Below, one piece after another: positions 9,816-21,598 of a DNA stretch of 64,000 bases. The DNA lies in the NCBI RefSeq assembly GCF_023701485.1, contig NZ_JAMQBK010000060.1, forward strand, positions 62,001 through 126,000, in the 5' to 3' direction. How positions within the stretch are numbered: the stretch's first letter is position 1; every line of letters starts with the position of its first letter. Source of the stretch: Aporhodopirellula aestuarii. GTDB lineage: Bacteria > Planctomycetota > Planctomycetia > Pirellulales > Pirellulaceae. The translations under genes were made by a program, and so were the position numbers. The notes below the pieces were generated by a model that saw only the letters and a list, made by a program, of their open reading frames with translations, did no database searches and was not told where the DNA came from.

Positions 9816-10205
9816 TCATTGTATCAACGATTCAGGCACGCGTTGCAATCGCCCTTCGCGGTCAATCACCGCCAATGTCACCGTCGCCTCAACCAAAATC
9901 TGGCCGTCTCGATGGATCTCGTACTCATGAATTATTTTTGCCGCGGTGACCCTTGCGATCCGAGTAGTCAACTGGATCTCATCGTCGTATTTTGCAGACA
10001 TCCGGTAGCGACAATCAATGTGGATGACGACAACAAATAAGCCCGCCTCTTCCACGTCACGATACCGACCGCCGGCCGAACGAAGAAACTCGGTTCGGCC
10101 GATCTCGAAATAGCGTAGGTAGTTGGAATGATGAACGAACCCCATCGGGTCACATTCATCGTAGCGCACTCGAAGCGTGATGGTCTGCTGGTTGCTGTCG
10201 GACAT
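9816..10205 (-). CDS. Acyl-CoA thioesterase, YbgC/4HBT family
   Basis: 129 residues, the size of a single hotdog domain. The YbgC-type active-site block RYDECDPMGFVHHSNYLRYFE-like helix is present, with candidate catalytic Asp19 and the following His pair at 25-26. These enzymes hydrolyse acyl-CoA thioesters in the cytoplasm and are often linked with envelope lipid metabolism. Usual partners (tol-pal genes) are not nearby. It lies 143 bases upstream of rsmH on the same strand. Confidence 0.9.
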   Translation of the reverse strand: MSDSNQQTITLRVRYDECDPMGFVHHSNYLRYFEIGRTEFLRSAGGRYRDVEEAGLFVVVIHIDCRYRMSAKYDDEIQLTTRIARVTAAKIIHEYEIHRDGQILVEATVTLAVIDREGRLQRVPESLIQ

Positions 10206-10352
10206 GTAGATTTCGCGTCCTCATTTGCAAAATCGAACTTATGATTCGCGGCAGAATAACAGCATTCCACTTTTACTTACAGACGCGATATGCCGTCTCG
10301 CAAGACTGGTGTTCCCAAACAGCACGACTGACTATGCGCTATACAACTGAAA

Positions 10353-10841
10353 CTATGCGCCATACCACTGACCACCTCGTTGCTGTGCGAGTTTTGCAAG
10401 CGCGTTCAATTCCGTTTCAGGTTGATGGATTAGCAACCAACTCACTTTTCCATCGAAGTGATTCTCAAACGAGAACTCTTTGATTGATTGCACATACTCA
10501 TACGAAGGAGATTTCTCGAAACTCCCATCCGTCGGAATAGCGAGCACCAAGTTATGGCAATCTCGGAATGCTTCATCATTGAAAAACTGATCCGTCAGTT
10601 CTTTAATTTGTTCCATAGACACCGTACCGCAATCAATTGCGATAGGGCAGCGATCGGGATGTTCGAGCGTACGAAACAAACGCCGACCCATGTGAGCAAT
10701 TTCCTCATCCAATAGACTTGGCGCGGATGGGGAACTCGCCAGTGGAACCGGCACTGGCTCAGACGGGTTGCCTTCAGGCAACGATGCTGAGGAACCAATC
10801 ACTGTCCCCGTTTTTGTCGGGGCCATCAAAGATGTTCTCAT
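10353..10841 (-). CDS. Small hypothetical protein divergent from putA
   Basis: 162 residues from the ATG at 10841 (a second ATG at 10826 is possible). The open frame continues upstream to 11279, but that part is antisense to putA and should not be translated. The N-terminal 45 residues are low-complexity (Ser, Pro, Val). The rest is a compact alpha/beta region with Asp/Glu-rich helices and no transmembrane segment. I recognise no family. Its divergent position 141 bases from putA suggests a shared control region but no more. Confidence 0.6.
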   Translation of the reverse strand: MRTSLMAPTKTGTVIGSSASLPEGNPSEPVPVPLASSPSAPSLLDEEIAHMGRRLFRTLEHPDRCPIAIDCGTVSMEQIKELTDQFFNDEAFRDCHNLVLAIPTDGSFEKSPSYEYVQSIKEFSFENHFDGKVSWLLIHQPETELNALAKLAQQRGGQWYGA

Positions 10842-10982
10842 GGTAAGAATCCATGGAGGACGAAACGGGATGATACACCACACCCCTCCAGCGGCATCAC
10901 ATATCTTAGCAATATTTGTACCAAGCTGGTAGAAATTAAATGACCCGCCTTGCTTCCCGCCATTACTGGAATCCAATCTGCC

Positions 10983-13900
10983 ATGAGCAACCCTAGCAAC
11001 GTTCGACAAACGGACGCTCGTGCGGCCATCGACCTCGCCGAAGAACTCCTGATTGCGGCTCAAAAACTGCAAACACCCCAAGAGCGGCGACAGCAGGCTG
11101 AACTCAATCGGATGATCGATCACGATGCAGATAAGGCAACATTGGTCGAAATGACCGACCAAGCCTTCCGGACGAACACGCCGGCACGCGTCGCCGATCA
11201 ACTCTCTTTTCTGCTGGACGTCCAAGGGATTCCACGCTTTTTCAGTCCCGTCGAACAGGCAATGCTGCGCGGATTCCAATCGTTCGGCGAATACTTGCCC
11301 GGCGTCGCCGTCCCGCTCGTCAAAGACAAAATGCGGCAGGAAACCGCGAACGTCATTCTGCCTGCCGAACCGGAGTTATTGGTCAAACATCTTCGCAAGC
11401 GACAAGAGACGGGCGTTTCGATGAACGTCAACTTGCTCGGCGAAGCGTTGCTCGGTGAAGACGACGCGCGAGGCCGGTTGCAGACATACATTCATCTGCT
11501 GCGGCTACCCGACATCCGATGCCTTTCGGTCAAACTCACGACACTCTATAGCCAAGTCTCGTCGCTCGCATACGAACACACAATCAGCATCGTTTCGGAT
11601 CGACTCGAATCGCTCTATCGAAATGCGAACCATCATTCGCCCGCGAAATTCATCTATCTCGATATGGAGGAGTACAAAGATCTCCACCTCACGGCCGATA
11701 TTTTGAAGCGAACGCTCGATCGTCGCGGACTCGAGCAGACGGCCGCGGGAATCGCTTTGCAAGCATATGTCCCGGACTCGTACGGAGTCATGCAGGACCT
11801 CATCGCGTGGTCGAAAAAACGGGTCACTCAGGGAGGTCGCCCCCTGACGATTCGGCTGGTCAAAGGTGCCAACTGGGAAATGGAACGGGTCCACGCCAGC
11901 GTGTCAGGATGGCCCATGGCGCCTTACTGCAGCAAATTGGAAACGGATGCCAACTACAAGAAGATGCTGCGGGAGCTAATCGATGCTTCCGCCGAGGGTT
12001 TTTTGAGAGTGGGGGTGGCGTCACACAATTTATTTGACGTTGCCTTGGCAATGATTTGGTGCGCCGAAGCGAAAACGTCGACAAATGTGCAATTCGAAAT
12101 GCTCGAGGGCATGGCAAATCACCAACGGCGAGCGATCACCAATCGCGGCGTTCCGATGTTGCTTTATGCACCGGCATGCCGACGCGTCGATTTCCTCAAC
12201 GCGATCGGCTATCTGATCCGCCGCCTCGACGAAAATACCGGTCCCGAAAACTTCCTCCGCCACTCGTACTCGCTCCAAACCGGTTCAGAAACCTTCGCTC
12301 GACTCGCTCAGGGATTCGAAAGCTCGCTGCAAAACATGGATTCGGTATCAACCGAGCCAAGAAACCCACAAGACCGCACCAAGCCACCGGCCCAACCGCC
12401 CGCCGCCGCCCATTGGACCGACTTTGTCTGCGAACCGGATACCGATTGGTCGCTACCCCATCACGCTCGTTGGGCCTCGGACATATTGCAACAGTGGAAA
12501 ACACGTTGCGATGAGAACGCAGTCGACATTCAACCTGTTCTCGCCACCGAAAACACGCTGGACGACGATGCGTCGAACCCATGGCTGCCGTCGTATGACA
12601 TTTCGCGGCCAGAAAAACTCGTCTGCCGAGTCCAACAAGCCTCATCCGCTCAATTGACGGAGGCCATCCACGCCGTTAGCCAATGGACTCAGTGGCGAGA
12701 CAAACCGGCCGCATCTCGGTACGCGATACTGCGGCAAGTTGCCCAAAACCTTCGCGAACGCCGAGGCGATTTGATTGGTGCGATGGTCGCTGATGCGGGC
12801 AAAACGGTCGCTCAAGGGGACCCGGAGGTCAGCGAAGCGATCGACTTTTGCGAGTTTTATCCACTCACCATGGTGAACTGGTTGGATCGGAAAGAAATCG
12901 ACATCCAACCGCGTGGCATTGTGGCGGTGATCACACCGTGGAATTTCCCATTGGCGATCGCCTGCGGTGGGATCGCGGCGGCACTGGCGGCGGGAAATAT
13001 TGTTGTTCTCAAACCTTCCGCGGAAACCGTCTTACCCGCATTTCTACTTTGCCAAGCGTTTTGGGATGCTGGAGTTCCGATCAATGCGCTGCAATTCGCA
13101 CCGTGCCCCGATCAGGTCGCCGAACAAACGCTGGTAGCGAATCCCGAGATTGATACCGTTATCCTGACCGGAGGTACTGCAACCGCCAAACGGATGCTCC
13201 ACGTTCGCCCAGACCTCCATCTTCTTGCAGAAACCGGCGGCAAAAATGCAACGATCGTTACCGCCATGGCTGATCGCGACTTAGCGATCAAGCACGTCCT
13301 GTACTCCGCCTTTGGACACAGTGGTCAAAAATGCAGTGCAACATCGTTGTTGTTGCTCGAAGATGAAGTCTTCAACGACGAATCCTTCAAGCAGAATCTG
13401 GCCGATGCCGTTCGCAGCCTTCATGTTGGATCCGCATGGGACCTGCACACCGCGGTCACGCCACTCGTTTCACCCCCCAACGACGAACTAACCCGAGGAT
13501 TGAGAGAACTCGACGATGACGAATCGTGGCTGGTCATGCCCGAACACGTCGATGGAAATCCCACGCTCTATCGTCCCGGTGTGAAATGGAACGTGAAACC
13601 AGGTAGTTTTTCCCACACCACCGAACTTTTCGGGCCCGTGCTCAGCGTCATTTCGTACGGCAGACTCGAAGAAGCCATCGAAATCGTCAAGTCAACCGGA
13701 TACGGCCTCACCAGCGGCCTCGAATCTCTCGACAAACGCGAAATCGAACTCTGGCGAGAGAACCTCCCTGCGGGAAACCTTTACATCAACCGACCCACCA
13801 CGGGCGCAATCGTACTTCGACAACCCTTTGGCGGCGTTGGAATGAGCGCTTATGGCCCAGGCCTCAAAGCCGGTGGCCCCCACTACGTTCTCGCCCTCTG

Positions 13901-14603
13901 CAAAATCACCGACTCCAATTTGCCGGAGACCTCAGTTGAGCCACCATCGGAGTCAAAACCAACCGCCGGCCATCCACCCCTGGATCGACTCACCGACTGG
14001 CTCGAGCGTAGTCCGCATACCCAATCGTTCCCGACGAGCGAAAAGAACGTCATTCAATCGGCAATCGCGAGTGCACGCACCGCCTCCGACAGCGATTTCT
14101 CTCGGGAACACGATACCTTCCAACTCGTCGGTCAAGACAACCTGCGACGTTACCTCGCCGCACCCGACCTCACGCTCCGAATTGCGCCGACGTCAGAGGA
14201 AGATTCAGTCGACGAGCTAAGAGAACGAACTCTGATTGCAGTGGCCGCCGCAACCGCCGTCTCGGCCCAGCTCACGTTATCGATCGACCCAAAGGTTTCC
14301 GATCCCGATCGCGAAACATTCGAGTCGATTGCAGATTGGTTGCCAGGACTCATCGACCCGCTCGAAGAATCCGAATCTCAACTTGCCAAGCGAATCCGCA
14401 ATTCCAAGGTATCCCGTTTACGAAGTGTCAATCGACTCAGACGAGGACCCGTTCGCGACGCGTGCGCTGAAATGTTTGTATCCATCATCGATGAACCGGT
14501 CCTACGCGACGCAAGAATCGAATGCCTGCGATACATCAACGAGCAATCGATCTCATACGACTATCACCGCTACGGAAATCTCGGCCGCCGGCAAACCTCG
14601 TAG
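10983..14603 (+). CDS. putA: Bifunctional proline dehydrogenase / L-glutamate gamma-semialdehyde dehydrogenase
   Basis: 1206 residues from the ATG at 10983; an in-frame ATG 11 codons upstream is less likely. Proline is oxidised by the FAD-dependent barrel (about 100-470, with YLDMEEYKD, VRLVKGANWEME-type and EMLEGM blocks) and the product by the NAD-dependent aldehyde dehydrogenase (about 550-985). Visible ALDH motifs are TPWNFPLAI, general base Glu750 in AETGGKN and nucleophile Cys784 in SGQKCSA. The N-terminal ribbon-helix-helix of enterobacterial PutA is missing, so it is not a self-regulator. About 200 extra C-terminal residues put it among the long PutA proteins. A short hairpin with TTTT follows the stop. 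Confidence 0.96.
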   Translation: MSNPSNVRQTDARAAIDLAEELLIAAQKLQTPQERRQQAELNRMIDHDADKATLVEMTDQAFRTNTPARVADQLSFLLDVQGIPRFFSPVEQAMLRGFQSFGEYLPGVAVPLVKDKMRQETANVILPAEPELLVKHLRKRQETGVSMNVNLLGEALLGEDDARGRLQTYIHLLRLPDIRCLSVKLTTLYSQVSSLAYEHTISIVSDRLESLYRNANHHSPAKFIYLDMEEYKDLHLTADILKRTLDRRGLEQTAAGIALQAYVPDSYGVMQDLIAWSKKRVTQGGRPLTIRLVKGANWEMERVHASVSGWPMAPYCSKLETDANYKKMLRELIDASAEGFLRVGVASHNLFDVALAMIWCAEAKTSTNVQFEMLEGMANHQRRAITNRGVPMLLYAPACRRVDFLNAIGYLIRRLDENTGPENFLRHSYSLQTGSETFARLAQGFESSLQNMDSVSTEPRNPQDRTKPPAQPPAAAHWTDFVCEPDTDWSLPHHARWASDILQQWKTRCDENAVDIQPVLATENTLDDDASNPWLPSYDISRPEKLVCRVQQASSAQLTEAIHAVSQWTQWRDKPAASRYAILRQVAQNLRERRGDLIGAMVADAGKTVAQGDPEVSEAIDFCEFYPLTMVNWLDRKEIDIQPRGIVAVITPWNFPLAIACGGIAAALAAGNIVVLKPSAETVLPAFLLCQAFWDAGVPINALQFAPCPDQVAEQTLVANPEIDTVILTGGTATAKRMLHVRPDLHLLAETGGKNATIVTAMADRDLAIKHVLYSAFGHSGQKCSATSLLLLEDEVFNDESFKQNLADAVRSLHVGSAWDLHTAVTPLVSPPNDELTRGLRELDDDESWLVMPEHVDGNPTLYRPGVKWNVKPGSFSHTTELFGPVLSVISYGRLEEAIEIVKSTGYGLTSGLESLDKREIELWRENLPAGNLYINRPTTGAIVLRQPFGGVGMSAYGPGLKAGGPHYVLALCKITDSNLPETSVEPPSESKPTAGHPPLDRLTDWLERSPHTQSFPTSEKNVIQSAIASARTASDSDFSREHDTFQLVGQDNLRRYLAAPDLTLRIAPTSEEDSVDELRERTLIAVAAATAVSAQLTLSIDPKVSDPDRETFESIADWLPGLIDPLEESESQLAKRIRNSKVSRLRSVNRLRRGPVRDACAEMFVSIIDEPVLRDARIECLRYINEQSISYDYHRYGNLGRRQTS

Positions 14604-14961
14604 ATAGTAACCAACTCACATCAACGCAGCGAAGGTCGTCACGACTTTCGTCGTGTTTTAAATCCACCGCCAAGAGCAACGAAATGTTGGCTCAATCACA
14701 CTCACTGCATCGTCTCGGCATCGCGATCCGATGTCTTAAAGAATCGATCAATCGGTAAACACTGACACGTTTGCATCCGGCAAATTCCGTTCACGGGCGC
14801 TAAAGGTGCGGGCGCGAGTATGCTGACCCTCCCGGGACGACGGCGTGCCCAACATCACGCGGTTCAGTGGGCTCAATCACCCGACTCCAAAGAGACGTTA
14901 ACCGGCAACGAGCACCGGAATGAATCAAATACGTCAATGCAGTGACATACGATCCGCGCAT
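14604..14961. other. Intergenic region between putA and the rRNA terminator
   Basis: No convincing gene is seen in these 358 bases. They contain the short putA hairpin at 14640-14659 and otherwise plain sequence up to the terminator of the oppositely oriented rRNA unit. Confidence 0.5.
14640..14659 (+). terminator. Short hairpin plus T-run after putA
   Basis: CACGAC and GTCGTG pair perfectly around a TTTC loop and are followed directly by TTTT, 36 bases after the putA stop. The stem is only 6 bp, so termination strength is uncertain. Confidence 0.5.
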
Positions 14962-14991
14962 AAAAAAACCCTCCGATCGAAACCGGAGGGT
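14962..14991 (-). terminator. Rho-independent terminator of the 23S-5S unit
   Basis: Read on the minus strand, ACCCTCCG and CGGAGGGT form a perfect 8-bp GC-rich stem followed by seven T residues. It lies 10 bases beyond the 3' end of 5S rRNA, as expected for the end of an rRNA operon. Confidence 0.9.
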
Positions 14992-15001
14992 CTTTTAAAA
15001 A

Positions 15002-15110
15002 TCTGGCAATACCTACTTTCACGCTGGTGGGCACTATCATCGGCTCACAAAGCTTGACTTCTGTGTTCGGGATGGGAACAGGTATAACCTTTGCGATATG
15101 GTCGCCAGAA
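15002..15110 (-). rRNA. rrf: 5S ribosomal RNA
   Basis: About 109 nt read on the minus strand. The ends TCTGGCGACC and GGTATTGCCAGA pair as helix I, and the conserved loop C region CCCATCCCGAACACAGAAGT is present. It lies about 110 nt downstream of 23S and directly before the terminator. Confidence 0.95.
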
Positions 15111-15201
15111 AGACCAAGCGACGAGTATTTCGCCGCCGCTTGGCCGAGTTGTTTGGTAGCTGCATATGATGTTCTTGCGGTCGCCATCGATTGGCACTTT
15201 T

Positions 15202-15220
15202 CTTGAGTGCGGGATATCGG

Positions 15221-15227
<7 letters not shown>
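15202..15227 (-). repeat. 3' arm of the 23S rRNA processing stem
   Basis: These 26 bases are complementary to 18099-18124 at 24 of 26 positions. They bring the two ends of the 23S precursor together, as in the RNase III processing stem of other bacteria. The inner part (GGTTTGGCC) merges with helix 1 of mature 23S. Confidence 0.85.
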
Positions 15228-18098
<2,871 letters not shown>

Positions 18099-18104
<6 letters not shown>

Positions 18105-18124
18105 ACCGAAATCCCGAACTCAAG
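18099..18124 (-). repeat. 5' arm of the 23S rRNA processing stem
   Basis: Partner of 15202-15227, with 24 Watson-Crick pairs of 26 and two mismatches. It lies immediately upstream of mature 23S on the minus strand. Confidence 0.85.
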
Positions 18125-18910
18125 CGGATCAACTTTGACCGCGGCGAACCGCGAACTCAATCGACCTTGCTTCAGATCATCGATTTCAATAGTATCTATT
18201 AACGATATCACATAGTGGCCAAGCTCTTCTAAGTGAGCCTGGCCTCTCAAGAATCCAATCGAAATTAATCACCAATGCTCAATCACCCGTGCGAACACAG
18301 GAAACAAAGATTGGCGACGCTTCCGAAGAACTTTATAAACTACCTTGCGTGAATGCTTTGCTGAGCCCCGGAAAAAGGCCAGCTCAACACCCACATATGG
18401 TGCTCTTTTCAGATGCCAACTACCAAACAACCAAATTGTCAAAAATCATTTTCCTGGCCAAATCGCCTTAACGATCGAACCAAGAGACGCTACTGAAAGC
18501 AGCCGGCCAAGATCAATCTGCCTCATGAAGGAGGTGATCTCGGCCGGTCGTTTTCGAGTGAGCGGAGAAGTTAGCGATGGGCCAACTTCGCGTCAAGCGG
18601 AAGACTGAAGAATTCTTTAAAAAGTTTTCATCAGGTTTTCCCTCGAATCCCACAATCAAAATCAGGCGGAGCGGTGAGGCTCGCTGCCGTTTCTTGGCTG
18701 CGGGTTGAGAAGAATAGCGATCCGTCGCCGGAGGTCAAGTGTGATTCGAAACAAAGTTTCAAATTGTTTTCTTGGGCCGTTTTGACTCGTGTTTCTCGGC
18801 CGATTCGGGGATCTGGAGAGCGGCCGTAGACCACTGACTCCTCCTCCGACAAACCGACTGAGCGAATCAAAACTCACTCACTCTTCTCTTCTTCTTCAAT
18901 CTCTTCTAGT
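18105..18910 (-). other. Spacer/leader between tRNA-Ala and 23S rRNA
   Basis: About 800 nt of transcribed spacer with no gene. It is rich in hairpins on the RNA strand: a near-perfect 10-bp pair at 18217-18226/18235-18244, a UUCG-looped stem at 18140-18153, a 6-bp repeat at 18567-18572/18584-18589, and the longer hairpin at 18503-18547 described separately. A TTGACG box near 18590 could be a weak internal promoter, but its -10 match is poor. Confidence 0.6.
18503..18547 (-). other. Leader hairpin carrying a 16S-3'-end-like sequence
   Basis: Arms 18503-18515 and 18535-18547 pair at 12 of 13 positions. Inside, CCTC (521-524) and GAGG (531-534) extend the stem. On the RNA strand the apical part reads GATCACCTCCTT (18528-18539), identical to the conserved 3' terminus of bacterial 16S rRNA, including the anti-Shine-Dalgarno. 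Whether this is a relic of 16S or a chance part of the hairpin is open. Confidence 0.55.
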
Positions 18911-18982
18911 GGAGGTAGACGGACTTGAACCGACGACCCTCTGCTTGCAAAGCAGATGCTCTCCCAACTGAGCTATACCCCC
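18911..18982 (-). tRNA. tRNA-Ala (UGC)
   Basis: Cloverleaf readable on the minus strand: acceptor GGGGGTA pairs with TACCTCC, D-arm GCTCAGTTGGGAGAGC, anticodon stem CTGCT/AGCAG around TTTGCAA with anticodon TGC, and a T-arm with GGTTCAAGTCC. Discriminator A at 18911; CCA is not encoded. The T-stem has one U-U mismatch. It sits between tRNA-Ile and 23S, as in ordinary rrn spacers. Confidence 0.95.
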
Positions 18983-18990
18983 GGGGATCT

Positions 18991-19063
18991 GAGAAGTCTG
19001 AAGGGTGAGGTGTGAAAAAGATAGGGGGTTTCACCCTACATCACTTCACTCTTCAAACTTCTC
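18991..19063 (-). repeat. Large inverted repeat between tRNA-Ala and tRNA-Ile
   Basis: Arms 18991-19012 and 19042-19063 match at 19 of 22 positions, with one difference kept as a G-U pair on the transcribed strand. A second small hairpin (taggg/cccta, 19022-19038) sits in the loop. It nearly fills the gap between the two tRNAs, so it is probably a processing structure. It lacks a T-run and is not a typical terminator. Confidence 0.75.
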
Positions 19064-19067
19064 AAAG

Positions 19068-19141
19068 TGGGCGTGCCAGAACTCGAATCTGGGACCTCGT
19101 CGTTATCAGCGACGCGCTCTAACCAACTGAGCTACACGCCC
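19068..19141 (-). tRNA. tRNA-Ile (GAU)
   Basis: 74-nt cloverleaf on the minus strand: acceptor GGGCGTG pairs with CACGCCC, D-arm GCTCAGTTGGTTAGAGC, anticodon loop CTGATAA with anticodon GAT, and a T-arm with GGTCC, CCAGATTCGAGTTCTGG. CCA is not encoded. First gene after the strong promoter of the rRNA unit. Confidence 0.96.
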
Positions 19142-19173
19142 GTGCGTTCCGGCCTCGCGACCAGAGGGGACGA

Positions 19174-19201
19174 AGTTTAGGAACTTTTTGACGCTTGTCA
19201 A
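19174..19201 (-). promoter_or_regulatory. Sigma70-type promoter of the tRNA-Ile/tRNA-Ala/23S/5S unit
   Basis: On the minus strand, TTGACA (19196-19201) is a perfect -35 box, followed after 16 bases by TAAACT (19174-19179), a 4/6 match to the -10 box. Transcription would begin near 19167, about 25 nt before tRNA-Ile. Confidence 0.75.
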
Positions 19202-19537
19202 AGGCTCTTTTGCCTCCAAGCGGTCCGAAAATTGCCAAAACTTTCTCCCCCGCACGTTCACGATCTTCAACTCGTCATTCTCGCACGAGCAAGTTTTTTC
19301 GGGTTCTCGTAGGGGAACTCTTGAATCGACATTCCCCTGAACGACCTAGTTTGGGCAAAATATGCCGATCTGGTGCGGAAAATCCAGATCCATCGCCAGC
19401 GATTCCCAAAGCAAAACGGCACGGTGCCGTCGTTTGGGGTTCATCCGGCGAAACGATGCTGCATTCCTCCCGCACTCACGAAACTGACAAACCTCAACGT
19501 TAAATCGGTTACCCTCAGAAGGATTTGAAGCGTCACC
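19202..19537. other. Intergenic region between the rRNA promoter and the thioredoxin-domain gene
   Basis: No gene is seen in these 336 bases. There is an AGGGGAA/TTCCCCT inverted repeat near 19313-19340 and a small cggcac/gtgccg hairpin near 19420. An open frame at 19195-19503 has no homologue I recognise, so I do not call it. Confidence 0.45.
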
Positions 19538-21475
19538 ATGAATCATTTGCTGTTCCAGCAGTCTCGATGCCTGCTCCCCACCGCCCTCTCACTCGGGGTG
19601 ATCGTCTCCCTTCTGTGCTGCAACTCGAGCGCGCACGCGGCTCCACCCTCAGCTGCGGCCGCGTTGGGTCTGAAGCCAGTCCAAGCCGGAGTGGAATACG
19701 ACGAAGTAGCCGGTGACCAGATTGCGCGATGTGAAGTTCGCGATATCGAACGAAAAGATTGGTCTGGCTGGGAGGTTATCGCCGCCGATGGCACGCTTTT
19801 GCGTCGATTCGCTGACACCAACGGCGACAAAAAAGTCGATCTTTGGAGCTATTTCCAATACGGCGTCGAAGTCTACCGCGATGTCGATGCGAACTTTAAC
19901 GGCAAGGCCGACCAGTATCGCTGGATGGCCACCGGCGGGTCCCGTTGGGGTCTGGATTCCGATGAAGACGGTGTGATCGATCAGTGGAAGATGATCTCCG
20001 CTGAAGAAACGACGATGGAATTGATCGCCGCTTTAGCGACCGCAGACGCGAACCGTTTTGCACTCCTGCTGGCATCTCCCAACGAGATCAAAAGCGTCGG
20101 AATTACGGGCGATATGCAGCAAAGTCTGTCGAAAAAAGCGGTCCGCGCGGCCTCCAAATTCAAGGAGTTCGCAGCATCCCAGAAGGTGATCGATCGAAAT
20201 GCCAAATGGCTGCAGTTCGCTGCAACGACCCCCGGCGTGATGCCGGCGGGCGAACCAGGGTTCGACAAAGACGTCGTGGCTTATGAAAACGCGGTGGCGA
20301 TGTTTGAATCGGGCGACCATTCGGGGCAATTGTTCGTCGGAACGATCCTGCGAACCGGAGATACTTGGAAACTACTCGACCTCCCCGTCGTCGCCGAAAA
20401 CGGCGAAGCGATTGCCCAGTCAGGGGGCAACTTTTTCACTCCTGGCGGAACCACCGCACCGACCACGACCGGCTCCAGCGTTGGTGACGTCAAAACTCAA
20501 CAGCTCGTCAGTCAACTCGAAGCAATCGATTCCCAATTGGTTCGAGCGACCGAAACGAAGGACTTGGCTGTCCTCAATGCCAAGCGTGCTGACGTGGTCG
20601 AAAGCCTCGTTGACGCCGCAGCTACTCCTGACGAGCGCGATACATGGACTCGCCAATTGGTCGACACCGTCAGCGTCGCGGTGCAAAGTGGTGCCTACCC
20701 GGATGGACTGGTACGACTGCAGGCACTTGCCCGATCTCTCGCGAAATCCAACTCTCCAGAGAGCCAATCGCTCCGCGCCTACACCGAATATCAATTGATC
20801 GGGACCGAATACATTGCCCGCCAAAGCCCCAACGCTGACTTCGCCAAGATCCAAGAATGGTGGTTGGGCGAACTGACTGAGTTCACGGACCGCTACCCGC
20901 GGGCTCCTGAAACAGCTCAGGCGAAACTGCAGTTGGCACTCAGCAAAGAGTTCGAAGGAAACGAAAAAGACGCTCTTAAACTCTATAAGGAAGTTGCCAC
21001 TGATTTCAGCGGTACCGATACCGCCGAACGAGCCGCTGGGGCTGTGGTTCGCCTTCAATCGGTCGGCCGCGTGGTCGAGTTGGAAGGCCATACGATTCAA
21101 GGCAAATCGTTCCGTCTGAGTCAAATGCGTGGACGTCCGATCGTGCTGCACTACTGGGCGACTTGGTGCGAACCTTGCAAACAAGACATGAAACGACTTC
21201 GCGGCCTGCAGGCTCGGTATCAGCGTGCCGGCCTCCAACTCGTCGGCGTCAACATCGACAACTCGCGTGATCAGGCCATCGCGTACCTCAAAGAAAACTC
21301 GGTCCCGTGGATTCAGCTCTACGAAGACGGTGGACTCGAGGGAAGTCCCTTGGCCAAACAGTTCGGGGTGCAAACACTCCCCACGATGATGCTGATCGAC
21401 AGTAAAGGACGCGTCGTTCGCCACAATGTGGGTGAAGCGGAACTCGACGAAGAATTAGCTGAATTGCTCAAGTAG
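19538..21475 (+). CDS. Secreted protein with C-terminal TlpA/ResA-like thioredoxin domain
   Basis: 645 residues. A signal peptide (1-34, cleavage after AHA) is followed by a region with three Asp/Asn-Gly turns (DTNGDKKVDLW, DANFNGKADQYRW, DSDEDGVIDQW) that look like calcium-binding thrombospondin type-3-like loops (about 90-150). A helical TPR-like region covers about 330-500. The last 130 residues are a thioredoxin fold with the active site WCEPC (Cys544 and Cys547) and an LPTMMLID cis-Pro block. The role is probably thiol-disulfide exchange outside the cytoplasm, with the N-terminal part for targeting or binding. The partner is unknown. A strong terminator follows. Confidence 0.88.
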   Translation: MNHLLFQQSRCLLPTALSLGVIVSLLCCNSSAHAAPPSAAAALGLKPVQAGVEYDEVAGDQIARCEVRDIERKDWSGWEVIAADGTLLRRFADTNGDKKVDLWSYFQYGVEVYRDVDANFNGKADQYRWMATGGSRWGLDSDEDGVIDQWKMISAEETTMELIAALATADANRFALLLASPNEIKSVGITGDMQQSLSKKAVRAASKFKEFAASQKVIDRNAKWLQFAATTPGVMPAGEPGFDKDVVAYENAVAMFESGDHSGQLFVGTILRTGDTWKLLDLPVVAENGEAIAQSGGNFFTPGGTTAPTTTGSSVGDVKTQQLVSQLEAIDSQLVRATETKDLAVLNAKRADVVESLVDAAATPDERDTWTRQLVDTVSVAVQSGAYPDGLVRLQALARSLAKSNSPESQSLRAYTEYQLIGTEYIARQSPNADFAKIQEWWLGELTEFTDRYPRAPETAQAKLQLALSKEFEGNEKDALKLYKEVATDFSGTDTAERAAGAVVRLQSVGRVVELEGHTIQGKSFRLSQMRGRPIVLHYWATWCEPCKQDMKRLRGLQARYQRAGLQLVGVNIDNSRDQAIAYLKENSVPWIQLYEDGGLEGSPLAKQFGVQTLPTMMLIDSKGRVVRHNVGEAELDEELAELLK

Positions 21476-21515
21476 CCCCAGTTGACCGGCAAACAAACTG
21501 GTTCGATATCTATAG

Positions 21516-21548
21516 GCTCGCACCGTTAATTCGGTGCGGGCTTTTTTT
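21516..21548 (+). terminator. Rho-independent terminator after the thioredoxin-domain gene
   Basis: A 10-bp stem (21516-21525 with 21532-21541, one G-U pair) around TTAATT is followed by seven T residues. It separates the gene from alanine dehydrogenase. Confidence 0.93.
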
Positions 21549-21598
21549 ATAGCCGACCACTTTCACCTCCATCGAAACTCATACACCCGACCAACAAG

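Noticed and set aside
10842-11279. Upstream extension of the small minus-strand frame
   Set aside because: It is antisense to the conserved N-terminus of putA and has no recognisable sequence; translation more likely begins at 10841.
18560-18596. TTGACG with TAACTT at 17-bp spacing in the 23S leader
   Set aside because: The -10 box matches at only three positions and part of it lies in an inverted repeat; not strong enough to call a second promoter.
20420-21424. 334-residue frame on the minus strand
   Set aside because: Mirror image of the thioredoxin-domain gene, which has clear motifs on the plus strand.
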